Source of the DNA: Seriola aureovittata
Lineage: Eukaryota > Chordata > Actinopteri > Carangiformes > Carangidae
Direction: 5' to 3'
DNA: 64,000 bases
Assembly (NCBI RefSeq): GCF_021018895.1
Contig: NC_079373.1
Span: forward strand, 19,847,501 to 19,911,500
The notes beneath the pieces are model-generated. The model was not told the origin of the DNA. It saw nothing but the letters and a program-made list of their open reading frames with translations, and did no database searches. This document shows, one piece after another, positions 1 to 14,000 of this stretch (the first letter of the stretch is position 1; every line of letters begins with the position of its first letter). The position numbers and the translations under genes were made by a program.

Positions 1-3000
1 ATCACTGACAATTCTCACTGATTTGCAAAGGAAAATGGAGGCTCATAAGGTTTGAATAGGAAAAGATAATGAAGATTCTGCAGCTGGATCCAGTGGTTTG
101 ACCATGGATAATGAGCACTGGCAGTGTCTTTGCGTTTGGTCCCATGTGTAAATCATATAAGAGATGTTTCAGGACCACCATGACTGAAGAAATGATTAGT
201 CGGCTTGGATCTGGAAGCCTTTAGTATTTTTTATGTTCTCTCTAAATGGTTCCCTCATAATCCTCTCAGAATCATAAATAGCACATTATTGAATTTACAC
301 TTTTAGTTCGTAGCCTTGAACTGGTCGAGTAATGGAAACCTGCCTAATGGCAGGGGCTTGCTGGGATAATTAACTGAGAAAAAGAACTGTGGAGTTTCAT
401 TGTACATCCAAGGCAATGTTCTTTCTCTCTCAACTGTGTTTCAAAGAGAACATTATCACGGCTTCTCTCGAAAATCTCACCTCTTGGTTTCGCAGAGCGA
501 GAGGGACACCGAGCTGTGCTAATTTTCATTTTCTTTTATTTTTCAATGACTATCTCCTGTGTCTTTTGATGATGTGAGAAATCTTTTAATGTGCTAATAG
601 AAAGTCGTCTATGTTCGGGGCTACAACGAGACACTGTTTAAATCAATGATCATTTCTTGTGTGCTAATCACTGAGGCAACCTCAGGCTCCCTTTAATCAC
701 AATGTTGATATAATAAAAGCTTTCCTCAGACAAGATGTGGCCCTGAAGTTGCACATTTTGTTTCTATTGAAACAACAGGCCATGCATTAATCATGAAATT
801 ATTTTTGGCTTTTTTCCTTCAAAGTGTTTGCTGTTCTCATTTTATCATACTCAATGAGTCTTTCAGTGAACAAAACGTCAGCCTTTAGGAGACAAGGCGT
901 TCAAAGTACAAAGGCTAAAGAGAGACACAGTAATGAGATGGTTTGGTTTTGTTGGTCTTTTTTGTGCAACTGACATTTTCAAAAACCTGATGGCAGCTCC
1001 ACTGCATAATTATTGGGGAAAGGTAAATTCTGAGCCAGGTTGCACACTTTGCTTAATAATGAATACCTATATTAATAAACAGCTATGGTTTCTACACCAT
1101 AGCTTAAATACTACAGTAGGTGGTAGGAGCCTTAAGGGAATCATAGATCAAATCTAATTAGCCGTACCTAATACACGAGGGAAATGTCTTTATATTTATC
1201 CAGCTCCTCTAACTGCTTTTTGCCTTCAGGTTGTGATGAGGGAAAATGTCCTGAGGGACCCATATACTCAGGAACACAACAGTGAACACTTCTACAGAGC
1301 TGCTGCTCCTGTCGGGTGTCATGGTGTTTCCAGAAATGGCTCTTTGCAGCTCTTCCAGGAGAGCATGTGGGGTAGGGTTTCCATAAATGTTCACAGATGA
1401 ATAGCAACCAGAGAGCTGGATGCTTAGTCATCCATTTTAATTGTCCTGTCATTCTTTAATAAACCTGCCTGTCTCAGCCAATTATTTCATTGACTTCTGC
1501 TGAACAGTCTATTTTTAAGACATTTTTAAACACTGTACTTACTCTGTGACATAAACTGCCTATTAACTGATGTTAGTGCCAAGTCCTCTTAACTTTACCT
1601 TCCATCATTTCCTGTTCTTTTCGACCTTGTTTTTCCAGGAAAAATAAGATGACAATCAACAACTTACAGAACATACAAGTTACATTAAGGAGCCGTCACC
1701 CCCGCCCCCAAATCCCATCATCCCTTGTCTCCGAGGAGCACAGAAGCAAAGGTAGAATGTTTTAAATGCTACAAGGCTACAACCTACAACCTTCAGAAGC
1801 CACGTCTGCCTCTGCCTCTGTCTGAGTGAAGGGAATGGATTCGGTCAATTATTCATTAAGTAAGCATGAAGCTTTCTAATGTTCGTTGGCTGCTTTCTTC
1901 AGTGTGATTTTTTTTTTCCTTAAATGCCCTGCAGCTCTCAGTTATCTGTTGGAGAAGAGGGATGATGAGACCGTTTTTTTTAATTCATTACAGCTTTGTT
2001 GTTTTTTGTTGTGGTGTGTGTTGGCGTTTCATCTCTGTAGATAACTGCTGCAACCCTCAAGTAAACTATCCCTCACACTCTGGCCTGGCCCCGTGATTGA
2101 ATTAGCCTTTGCTACAGCTATCTCCCATGCTGGCAGTCACAGTGAATTTCACCATGTGAGACAACATGATAAAAGACAGGATTTGATTTGCATTCATGAA
2201 GCACTTAGGAAGTTCAAAGCGAAGTTACAGAGCAGAACAGAGCACGGGGGCCCTCTCAGACAGTTCAGACAGTGTCTATTTTAGATTTCACAATTTCACC
2301 TTAATGACAGTACCAGTGATGCTACATGAGGTCATTTCCCATCAACAGACTCCTGTCATATTTTGGTCTGAGGCTATTTTTGTGCACATATTTTTGAAAT
2401 GCTTCTCCCTCCTAAGGTCAGATATTGTAAAAACACCAGTGAGTGTGGGGTGGCTCATGTGTCCTAGTGACACAGCCCACAGCTTGTGCCACGTAAAAAG
2501 AATGCACTGATCAACCAGTATGAGTTTTGTCCTCCAGCTGCAGGCTGAGATTCAAAATTGTCTGGGGACTCACAGCCAGTTACCAGTTATTGCCTGAAAA
2601 GAACAGTTTACTGCAGAGAGGGGTTTCGTCTAAAATTGCAGTGATGGATAGTGGTTTCAAATTGATAAGGATCTTTCAACGTGAGCTTTGATGAATTTTC
2701 AAACTGAATAAAAATGTAGTCCACAGTGTGTATGAGCAGAGGAACATTGCATGGCACTGTATTACATACAATGCATAACATTGCATCCCCAATGCTTATG
2801 AATATTGATCCATGCACATCTAAAGTAAAGGTTGACATGACATGGGAGAGAAACTCAATAGAGCACACAGCCGTGCTCTCTAGGCCATTATTTCCTTATC
2901 TTTTTGACAGTTCAGAGCCCTCAAGTCCATGTAATATTTAGTCTTCTGACTTGTCACGTAAAGAGGAGTGAGGGGAATTGGAAGTGTGCAGTCTGTGGGA

Positions 3001-3600
3001 ATTAGCAGTAGCCACCTACAGATTAGGTTTAGAGTGCTCTGGGTATTTGGCACGCTAGCAGAGTGGGAAGGGAGAGGAAGAGCAGTCAGGGTGACAATGT
3101 TAATTTGAACTCTGGTGTGCATATAACACTGACTGCAAAGACACACGGAGCTACTCAGTGTAGGCTGTCTTAAACCATCATGTTTACACAGTTTAGCGGC
3201 CCAGATCCCAGCATTTGCATTTATATTGATGGATTTTACAGTTTTTTCTTCAAGCTACAAATGAATCATGGTTGTGTGAACATGTGATTGAAGAAATGCA
3301 GTGCATTATAGCAAGTGTGACCTGAAGTTTAGAGAAGACCAGAGGGTGGTGAGTTCAGTTCCTAAGATAGCTACACAGGGAGAAGGTGAGTGCAGTGCAT
3401 GAGTAAGTCCTCTTTCAACAACAACGGCTGCAAAAGTGTTCTTGAGCAAGGCAGCTCTAGCTGCTTCATTTGAGCCATTACTTTCAGAGAGACTTTATTG
3501 GTTGGTTTCCAGACAGAGCGTCACTTGGAAAAGGAGCATATGTGTTCACTCGACCTTCTCTGGACCAGTAGGATGAGCGGTTTTCTCTCTATCAACACTT
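1..3600. other. Upstream non-coding DNA, no recognisable gene
   Basis: This stretch is AT-rich and carries stop codons in all frames. Its open frames are under about 105 codons and none resembles a known protein. I see no tRNA or rRNA, no transposon termini and only short homopolymer runs. It lies 5' of the cadherin gene and could hold distal regulatory DNA, but nothing in the bases proves that. Confidence 0.6.
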
Positions 3601-4049
3601 CTTTACGCTCAGAGCGGATTTGTAGCAGACTGTGTCATGCAGCTGGGAGAGCTCTAGCTGCGTGTGCACAGGCTCAGCCAGTGTAGAGAGGTTTGAGGCG
3701 GGCACCCTCCTGACCATCACACAGGGTGGGGTTCACCGAGGAGTTTCCGTCCCTGTGCGCCGCCACGCCCCCGCGCTTGGCGCTGTCCGGTGCTCTGGTG
3801 CTGAACGCTGGGTACGAACACAGCCGACTGCCTGCAGCGCTGTTGACTGCGCTCACACAGCCGTGTTACCTGGAGCCACGAGACGGATCTCCCAGGATGA
3901 AAAAGCCTGAAGTTCAGAGGGGTCTCCAGGAAGGATCATATCGTGGATAACTATGAGGGAAATGTTTCTCAAGTGTTTCTCTTTTCCTTTTTAATGATTT
4001 TCTACCAACCACCTTGAGTCGCTTGGAGGTACATAACTTGGCCACCAAC
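3600..4049 (+). promoter_or_regulatory. Probable promoter / 5' UTR region of the cadherin gene
   Basis: Base composition changes here compared with the AT-rich DNA on either side. About 3740-3860 is GC-rich with many CpG dinucleotides and a GC-box-like run of C near 3765. The signal-peptide ATG at 4050 follows. I see no convincing TATA box or initiator, and the transcription start cannot be placed. An additional untranslated exon further upstream is possible. The assignment rests on position and composition only. Confidence 0.3.
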
Positions 4050-5049
4050 ATGATTTGGGGTGTTTTGTTAAGCTGCTTTCTGACGGCGGCTGCTGGATAT
4101 CAAACACAGGCGCGACTGCCTTTCTTTCACGGGCATGTTTTTGAAAACTCGCCAACGGCTTCTAAAGTGAACGGACTAAGCATTCCGGTGAGGCGCATCA
4201 ACGCGCAAAAATGGTGTCCAGTCTCCGGAATGCACTTCAAACTGTATGGGAACGGCAGCGAAGATTTCCGCGCCTTCGCCCACCACAAACGAGGAAACAT
4301 ATTATTAAAAACTTCCCGGGTTTTAGACAGAGAGGCTCGCTCAGAATACCTGCTGAGCGTGGGTCTGTGCTGCCAGACCTGCGTATCGGAATCTGTCGTC
4401 TCCGAGGTTGCGTCGGTAAAAGTGGATGTTTTGGACACCAACGACCACGAACCGACTTTTCGCAGTGCAGACACCCTTCACATAACTTTAGACGACACCA
4501 CTGCTCTCCGTAGTGTGGTGTACAGGCTGGAGGCTGTGGACGCAGACAGCGGCAAGAACGCAGAGTTGACATTCATTTCTGTCCCCAAAAATGGCAGTTT
4601 CTATGTTGTCCCGAAAACAGGCGAAGTTTTGCTGGTTGACTCCATCCTGGGGCTCCCCTCGAAAGTCAAATTCTGCGTTTTTGCCAGAGACCACGGCTGG
4701 CCCCCTCTGACCAGTAAAGCTGTAGTGGTTACTATTGCTCCACAGAGATGGGCGACGCGTTCTGCTGAATTAGCGCGCTCAGGAAGGGCAGGGCGGTCGC
4801 CGAGGGCATTACTTGACCCTGGCACCGTGATTTCCCTCAACGTGTCTGAAGATGCCAGTATTGGCTCGGTCATAACGAGCCTGAGTCCCACCAGGTTTCA
4901 GTCAGCCGCCTATGAGTTGATCTACCCGGAGTCAGAGACCTCTCCGGTCACCGTGGGGCGCGACAGTGGAGATATCACGATAACCAGGAGGCTGGATAGG
5001 GAGACAGAGCCCTTCGTGGAGCTCACTGTTAAGATTCAGGATAAACGAG
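4050..5049 (+). CDS. Exon 1: signal peptide, EC1, EC2, most of EC3
   Basis: Residues 1-334. The ATG at 4050 has A at -3 and starts [16 protein letters not shown], a typical signal peptide. Translation could be read in frame back to a TTG at 4014, but there is no ATG there. EC1 contains VLDRE and ends with DTNDHEPTF (129-137). Its cysteines are C56, C107, C108 and C111. EC2 (about 138-238) has [11 protein letters not shown] but no terminal DxND motif. It runs into an Arg-rich segment (243-252), after which EC3 begins. The donor is GAG|gtgtgt at 5050 and the exon ends in phase 1, splitting a Gly codon. Confidence 0.9.
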
Positions 5050-8000
5050 GTGTGTAGAATATTCCTCCATTAATCCGCACTTAAGTTGGGTAATGCACTC
5101 CCCTGCTTTCCCCGGGAATTATTTGCATTGTGGTGATCATGCCCTATTTAAAAGGAAGGCTGCGCATTATGTGCACATGGTAAATTGTGCCGCCATCTGG
5201 ACACCTCACCCTTCATCAGTGGAGCCCCCCAACAGGCCTGACATGTCCATCACATCCATACAGTGATGTCAGTGTATCTGCACCATAGGCTTACTCCACA
5301 GGTGTGCCTCATTATCATCAAGCCATCCACATACCTGAAATATCCTCCCAATCATGACACCTTCAGTGTGGAGATTTTTCATGTACACTGATATTTGGTA
5401 AATTTATTATGATATGCATGAGATGTTTGAATTGTGATCGAACATTAGACGCTCGTTTGAAGCAGGGAGCACATGAGTTTATGTTTAAGGGTCTTTGTGA
5501 AGTGGTTGAATTATGTCCTTGATTGACATAGTTTGTGACTGTGAAGTTGTTTTCAGAGCTAATCCTTGCAGAGTGGCAATCCACAGCGACCCGGTCTCTC
5601 TCATCGTTTGGCATTACCCCTCTAATCCTCCTCTTATTCACTCTCTAGTCCCAGGGATTTGAAGTAGCACTGCCACATTCAGGCATCCTCTGAAAATCTG
5701 GGAGGAAAGGTGAATCCTGTCAGTTGTTAAAGTTCTGTTTCGCTCCTCCAAAAGTTCGAATTCAAGCTTAAAAACAAGAGGGGAAAAAACAAAAACAAAA
5801 GCAAGGAATCCAAATGATTTGCTTTGTAATTGAGCTGCACGGTGTGCAGGAAACAGTGTGCACTGTTTTCATTTGAATTGCGTACTGCTGTTACATTGCA
5901 CAGCATGTTCTAGATTGTAATTGCATGCCTGATTGGGACACATTCTTGTAAAGGAGTGTCTGGAGGTTTTTCAGAGAGAGCAAAAATAGTCAGAATTCTG
6001 ACGGCTTTTTTTTTTTTTTTCTTTTTCCCACAGATGCGTAACAGAAATAAGCCGCTCTAGCCTGACAGATATTCAGATACCTTCCTCCATTTTACCTCTC
6101 TCACCTGCAAAACTCTCCTCTCCTGATCAAAGGCATGGCATGTCCTTTATCCTGTGACTACAGCTTTCCAGACAGAATCCTGACGGAAGTCTGGGAGGAC
6201 AGGCCTTTCTTCTGCTTGTCTCATTCCCAATCCTTTTTTTTTTAAAAGAATTTTTAGAGATTTATGCTAATCTCCCATGTGAATTTGCTTCCTACCGTTG
6301 CATGTGGGTTTGCTTGGGTGTTGCAATAAATTTGTGGTCTGTCTCACAGATAAAGGAGCGAGCTCACAGATACACGAGAGAAAGAGACAGGATGAGTGAG
6401 CTGCTTTGTAGGTGTGCATCTGCCCTTGTGGGTGTTTGTTTGTATGCAAGTGTGAGACTGCGTGGTCATATGAAAATTGACCCCAGGTACAAGAACAACA
6501 GTTTTAATAAGGCCCCATGTGTTGCATCGTCTCCGCTTATTTCACCATGGTGAACTCGCTGTAGCACAGAGCTGTCCGTGGTGCTGACAGTCACCTGCTG
6601 AATGTCAAACAGAAAGCACTGTCAGGCAACAGTCTGGCAGCAGTTCAAAGAATAGTCTAGTCAGCAGCATTTAGTGATAACCTTAAAAATATTTACTATA
6701 TTATTCACATATATGGGTGGACCAAATGATAGCATGCAACAGCATGACAAGGCAAGGCCTCAAAAACCAGTGCAACAGTTGAAAAAAACAAGGCAGTGAC
6801 AAAGGTATAGTACCACCTGTACCTTTGTAATAGTGCAGGTAGTTCTTATTGCAGCATCATTGTCGGGATTCCATTCAGCTGTCGAGTTTCCTTTCATTTT
6901 ATCCACACCTTGTGCACTCTGAGCCTGTCATTTCATTCTAACACTAAGGTACCAAAACAGATGAAAGTCTAGCCTCTGATGCAACTACTACTACTACGAC
7001 TATTAGCATTATCACCATACAGGCATCTCCTATAGCCTACATGTAAATGTGTACATTAGTGATTGGTTTTCTGCATAACTACATACTGTTTGTTCGCCAG
7101 TATAATTCCAAGAACACACATGTTCATGTCCCCCGTGAAGGGGGAAAAAAGTCCATGTGGTTACTGGTTAATGCAGATTTACTAAATGTGTGGTGAATGT
7201 GTTCATTAACTGGTTAATGTGTGCATGAAATGCTAATCACACTGGTGCAAGGCTTTCTTATGTTAATATGTTTGCTGTGGGTACAGTGTTATGATTAGAG
7301 CTGTTATTTGTGCTGTTCAAATGGTGATTAAAAAGTCTAGTTTGACACTTAGATATCTTAGATAAATTATTCTGGCACACTGCAGATAAGGGGGAGATGG
7401 AACAGCAGTCCTGGATTACTCTCAGTATGGGGTCTATCCTCATTGACATACTTACCTGAAAGAAAATGTGCTTACTAAAAACTCATCCTCTGTCCCCCCA
7501 TGGCTCTTAGACGTGACATGTTTGAACACTGAGCTGTCTTTGTTGTCTGTTGTATTGATCAAAAACAACGATAAAAGATTTTTGTTTGGAATAAATGTTG
7601 AATAATAATGCTATAATTAGCCAAGTATGTGCCATCGAAATGTTTTACTATTAGGGCAGGGAGTGGAGTGCCACAGTATTATGCACAGATTTGACTCAGG
7701 AATTGCGCAGTTTGTCCTCCATGCAATAAAGAGACAGGCCTACATGGACCGCAATGTGTTTGCTCCTCGTAGTTATGAATATAATTAAAATAATTTACCA
7801 TAGCTCTCATATCAGCCCCTGCTGATAACCACATCTGAAATAATTAGTCAGCGGTGTGATTGGCATTTTCAGCAGAAATTGATCAGTTAATGTAATCATG
7901 CAACATATTCTCACATCTGACTGCTCAATGGAAACAGTTTCATTGTTTAACCAGTATGCACGTATTCTTTACTCTTGCTCATTACTGAGGTAATATTATA

Positions 8001-11000
8001 TCGCATATTACTTTCATGGCACTGTGATTCATTTCACCACTTACTTTTTAATTTCACCCCCAAAGTTAGGAATTACTTTCTCTTTTGCAAAAGCAAAACA
8101 AACATTTCACTTAATTTCTTTTCGTTTAATTATACTTTAGTCAAAACTTTCTTTAACTTGATAGGGAAATTAGGTTGTGTAACTCTTTATCTGAGAATAT
8201 TTACAGTATGGAGCATTATTTTTAGATAGCTGTACTTTTTCAGAGATCATAATAAGAGGTTTTTGGGGGGTTTTGGGATCTAATTAGGACTTTAGTGAAT
8301 GTACATAAAGAGGATTTCAGGACCCCTGACAAGCTTTGACACTGTTCCTCCCACTCTGATGCATCAGATTTAGTACACAGTAGTATCACCTTGTTTGTCT
8401 AAGGAGTCTGTTCTTGCTCAGGGCGCCATGAAAGCATTCCTTCTTTATCCTTGACTAGATCCCCTGCTAATGCTGGAGAAATATTTACCTTCTAAACTCT
8501 ATTCAGAACACCAACAATCCCCAGAGAAAACAATGAAGTGATATTTTTCTGACATAGCCTCTGTGTATCAAACCAGCAGTACAAGAAAAAAAAAAAAGGT
8601 AAAAAGCAATGGAAGTAGGCCATGACTCATGACTCACAGTTATGTGGTGTTGTTTTGAGGAGAGGGAGTGAGGGACCTCTACAGCTCTTCCTGTAAAGGA
8701 TTTTTGCTGGTCCACAGAGGACGTCAGTTTAGATTTGTATTGGTGGGGAATTTCTGCTTTTGGTTGTCCCTCCCAAAGAATCCTTTTCTTTGCACTTGAG
8801 TAGGAATCTGTTAATGGTATTTGACGGGTTAGGAGGAGTATTGAACAAGTGGTGCAGTCCTTTGTGAGTTGGAGTGGGGGATATTGGAGTGGTTTCCCCC
8901 TTTCCTTTTGGTATATGTGGGCAGGGTGGCATTCAGCTTGTGGTAATCACCTCTTCTCAACCTGTTTTGTCGGGGGGAACCTTCTCCCGCTCTCTCTCTG
9001 TCCTCTTCCCCCTTCCTGTCTGTCTCATAGTCAGCATCTGGCCTCATGCTGTCTTTAATCCAATTTCCCCTTTCCTACCCCCCTACCCCCCACCCCCCAC
9101 TCCCACCCCCCCACCGCTCCACCCCTTCCCAATATTTGCATATTCCCCTTGTGATGTGAAATGAATTGAGAAGAGACCCGATCTCATTTTTGTTTGTAAT
9201 TTGTGACTGTGGGGGATGTTTGTTTAAGTAGAAAACAATTTCACAAAAAGCTGTCTGCATTTATTCAATGTAGTAAAAAAATACGCCCGCGGTGATAATG
9301 TTTTTTATGTGATTGTGAGGATGTGTGTGATTTCATGTGCATATGCATGAGTTTTTTTGATTTTCCATGCACACGTCTAATTGTGTAAATTTGTTTGTGT
9401 ATCACTCTGTGCATGTGTTAAATGTTATGATTGTCCTTTCAGTATCCCGATTCCCTGCAGCAGAGATTCTCAGATTTGTTGCATGTGACGACATGCTGCG
9501 AAGCTGTAACATGCCTGCAGCATTTGATTTCTGCTCTGTGGTCTCCCAGATATCAAATGGATGTGTCTATGCAACATCCCTGCAGTCCTCTCTTGTCTAC
9601 AGTCCTAGCATGTATCTGATGCCATGTAGGAGGGAAGGGGAGAGCACAGTTTTTTTTTTAGAGATGGTTTTAAGCACAGATAACAAGAGCAAGGAGATGA
9701 AGGAAAGTGGATCTCTTGTACATGCAGAAGAGATTTTCAAAGTGGTTACAAGACTGTGCTATCAGGGGCACAGAAAGGTCAGAACAAGCTGTGTTGCTGG
9801 GGGCATGGTCAAGATCAAGAAGGTTATGGCAAAGGTAAGAACCCGGAGGAGGAATGAGAAACACAGGGAAGGATGGGGGCAGAAAAAGATGGAAGGAGTG
9901 TGTAAAAGTGTGCCAGTTTGTGAGATTGCTTTTTCCTGCGTGCCTATAAGCTTTACTCAAGACAAGTGAAAGGCATCCAGATCAGAGGCAGGGAGTTGTA
10001 TACTGCTGATGAGAGGTCAGCTTGGTGAAACATAATTGTCAGATGGTTAGAGGGCAGAAGTGAGAAACTATTGGGGTGGTGGGAAGGGAATGAGGTGTGT
10101 ATGTACTCCAGCCTGCAGTGCAGAGTGGATGGTTACAGGGCACAGAGGGGTGGGAAAAAAATATAGTACTGTACAACTGTGAAAAGGGCAGTGTGCGCTA
10201 GTATTGTTGGAAGACTGTTGGGGGACAAATAGTGGGAAGATGAGAAGTATGACCTCGCCTGTGGTATGAAGGGAGAAAGCAAAAGATATTGTGTGTGTTA
10301 TATAGTAGCAGATAGGGATGTACCTATCTGACTCTTCTCTTTCTTCTGATTCTGATACCTTATTCGGTTACCTGCCGATCCTGAGTATTGATCCGATACC
10401 AGTGCTCTGTTGTTACCTAACTGAAACTAACGGGGATCATTTTCATATAAGGTAACATGAGGCCAGGTGTTCTCCAATAAGTCTTTCAAAGTAAAAGACA
10501 CAATATGCTCTTCGTAGCTTTCCTTCAAAACAACACGTCATTATTAGGCACTAGAAACTGACTTGACTTAAAGGTATAATATGGAACTGCATTAAAATGT
10601 CGAATATAATTTGTTCAGTTGTGTACTTACGTTATCCCAACTGCTTCCAACAATTTACAAACCTAGAGAAATCAAGGTAATGGTTCTTTTGATGTGTCAA
10701 TGGCCTGTCTGCTAGAAGCGGTCAGAATTATCCTCTGATAATTCGGCTCCCTTTAAAAACCTCCTGAACTTCTGGATCAGAAGTTGTCAGAGAAACAAGC
10801 TCAGCAAATGTTTGCAGCAGCTCAGCTCGCAGCCCACTTCAGGATGATTTTTAATGTGAAACTACTTTATTCAGTTGTTTTTTTTTTCATGGGTTTTTCG
10901 ATCACCTGGTCTGTTTGTTTTGGAGAGGAGACCTGTGTGAATAATTCGGCTCCTGGTAAAAAATTTCCTGAAAAATTGACACTGACAGAATCGTAACTGG

Positions 11001-14000
11001 GAGAAGCTGACTGCACTGTCGGCAGTTGTGGTAAAGACAGCAACTATAATACCAATATCCCATTATATTTCAGAATATCACCAAGCTTCGTCTTTTGCTA
11101 TTGTTTTGATTGAGAGACCCCTAGTGGCAGAAATATATAATATTACATATTGTGCGTGTAATAATTTTAACTAATAGAAACACTAAATAGAAACACCCCA
11201 TCACATAATGACAATGACAGAATCTGCATTTATTATGAATCGGTCTTGTATGACTAATATCTGATTTGCTTAATAAGGTCTGTGTCAACCCTGACACCTG
11301 CATCAAATTCAGATTCTTGCATCACTAATACCACTACAGCAAGAAGAGGGAGGAAGAGAAGATATTTGTGTGTGTTTTTGTGTGTGTGCTGATGTCAAAG
11401 CAGAATAAGTTGACTTAAATTAGCAGAAAACATACAGTAATTATTAGAGCCAAAGTTGTGGAATGATTAGGTACAGTATGTGTCATTCTGTTTACACAAG
11501 CAATGTAATATCTCATTACGACAGAAACCTCAAGACTTAACCCACATACTGTAAATTATGCAAGTTTCGCGTGTGAGGTGTATAGGCGGATATGAGTGCT
11601 GCATACGACGCAGTGCTGTGAGGATAGTCATGGCGACAGAGAATTTTTATCTGGCAAAGGGTCTGCATTATTGATGCCCATTACCACAGGCATTGTCAAC
11701 TCTAGACATTGCATGGAGGCAGGCGCTGTCAGGTAAATGTCTTGCTGACCTCCAACGGCACAGATTCCCAGAATGCCTCCATGCAGCCTGGTGTCTACCT
11801 GTGTGATAAATGAGCACGACTTGCACATTGTACAAGGCGCTTATCACCAACGGAGAAGGTTTTGTTTTATTAAATCTAATCTGTGATGCGCTGACATCAG
11901 CTTAGTGGGAGACAAAGGTGTGAGTATGAGGGCTTTGTTGACATAATAACATTTTCTGCTGTGGTGTTTGTTGCAATTGCCTTAATTTAGAAAGATCTAT
12001 AGTGAACACATTAACTGCCTGGTCCTCTCCGCACTTGCCATTTTCCCCCGTCCATCCAAAACTTTTGTTTTGGCTCCACCTTTGCATGCTGGATAGCCTC
12101 TCAGTGGCATTTCCCCAGAGAGAGCTGAATTGATTTTGTGCTATTGATTAACCAGGAGCTGTTTTGCCCCCAGTCACAAAACATCACTTTAAACAACAAT
12201 TTATATGTCGCCGAATAGGCAGTGACAGACTGTTGCTGATAGTTTACAAACTCGCAGAGAGGTAGGTTGTGTGATTGAGTCGAAGGGCTGATAGAACTGT
12301 CCTGAAGCACTCTAATGAATCAGCCTCTCAGACAAGCCCGCCTATAGGCTAGAATGAGCAAGGGAAAATTGGAGCTAGCGCCGGAATATGTCGTGGGAAT
12401 TCAGTGCTTGTGCTTATTTATCTATTTGGTCTCGAATTTCTCAACCTTTTGTACCCAAAGGTCCAATTAACTGAGCATAACAATGGTTGCAGCTCTGCTC
12501 TCTGTGGCCAAAGGAGGCACTGATAAACACACAGGACACAGACAACTTTGGAAGCTTTGGTGGGTGAAGTGTGAACAAGGAGATTTTTAATGTAGGAAAA
12601 AAGATCACATGGCTGGCCAAGTTGCCTAGTGAGATGTTTTGACATGCCATGAACTTTGCTTTGGAGTAAAGCGCACAAATTGCAGAAATTGTGCGACACC
12701 AATTTGCACAGCAGAGTGTGTGGCTTTTGTTGAAAAGATGAAAATGACTGCCAAGCAAAAAGAGAAGAAGAAGAAAAATACTTTTGCTAAATTTTAGTCT
12801 GACTGGTGATCAAAAAGACTATGCAGAAGGCAAAGGAATTGCCACTCAGATTTGAAAACGTGTTTGAAGATGATGTCCATCTCATGGTTCAGCTATTTAA
12901 TCAATCCCAGGAAACAGAGAAATAGTCCACAACTCCGTCATAGCCAGAGGACGGCTGATTACAGTAGCAGGTGTCTTTGATGCAGAGAAAATGTAGTGTC
13001 TCTCAGGGCTGATGAGCATCTAGCAGAGAGCATCTAGCAGAGAGCATGGGACTACATGGGCTGATATGGATATTTCAAGGTGCGAGATTGAGTGTGTTGG
13101 AATGTGTGTGAAAGAGAGCGGGAGATAATATAGAGAGATATGCAGACAGAGGCTCTGACCACCACAAAGGATGATATACAAAAAAACACTTTTGTTCCTG
13201 CTTGTTTTGTGAACTGGCTTGGACTGTTTATTGTATGCTTTTGTTGTGTTCTTCCCATCTGCATTTGAACATTTCTGCTATGCCTGTTCCAAACTTGGCT
13301 CATGTGCTTGTGCATGTGCATGGGGGTTGTGTGTGTATGAGGTTTTTTTTCTTTTTTTTTTTCTAACAGTGTTCCAGCTACCAATGTGTGTCTGCTCTCA
13401 GCGGAACTAGTGAATGTCTCTCTCTCTCTCTCTGCCTCGATAGCGTAGGGCTTAATTCTGTGGTCTAATCAGACCATATGGTCTCTACAGTCTTATGATG
13501 TGCTGAGAAGGATGGGATAGAGATGCTGCTGTGTAGTTAATAGTGCCAGCCTTGCTGCGGAAACACAAAGACATGCGCCACTGCCACACATTAAGGATCA
13601 AGACCTGGAACTGAGTGCACAGAGTTTGCTGCTGCTCTCATAACCCGCTTTACTCAAAATTAAACAAAGGAGATAAAAGAAAAAATTAAATAGAAAGTGA
13701 GAATTTACAGCTTTTACTTTGTGTATCCTATGCAGCATTATCTGCCTTTCTGCTGTTTAGACTCTGTCCACAGCCTTTGCATTTCATTTTTCATTTTTCA
13801 AGTTATCGACTCATAATTACTGCTGCCCTTTCTGCCCCGACACCACAGCTGCTGTTTAATTGAGTAATTTCAATAATTAATTGTGTGAATGTGCGTTAAC
13901 TTGGTTTTGATGGATATCTCTCACTGAGAAATTTCTGTGACTGTCAAACACTAAATTGAGGATCTGTCCCGAAATGTTGGGTTAGCCCCATGAATAATTG

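Noticed and set aside
4014..4049. In-frame 5' extension of exon 1 to a TTG
   Set aside because: TTG is not a plausible vertebrate start here, and the ATG at 4050 has A at -3 and begins a signal peptide directly.
9367..9969. 200-codon open frame on + in intron 1
   Set aside because: The translation has no recognisable domain, low-complexity Lys/Arg-rich parts and no splice or start context; most likely chance.
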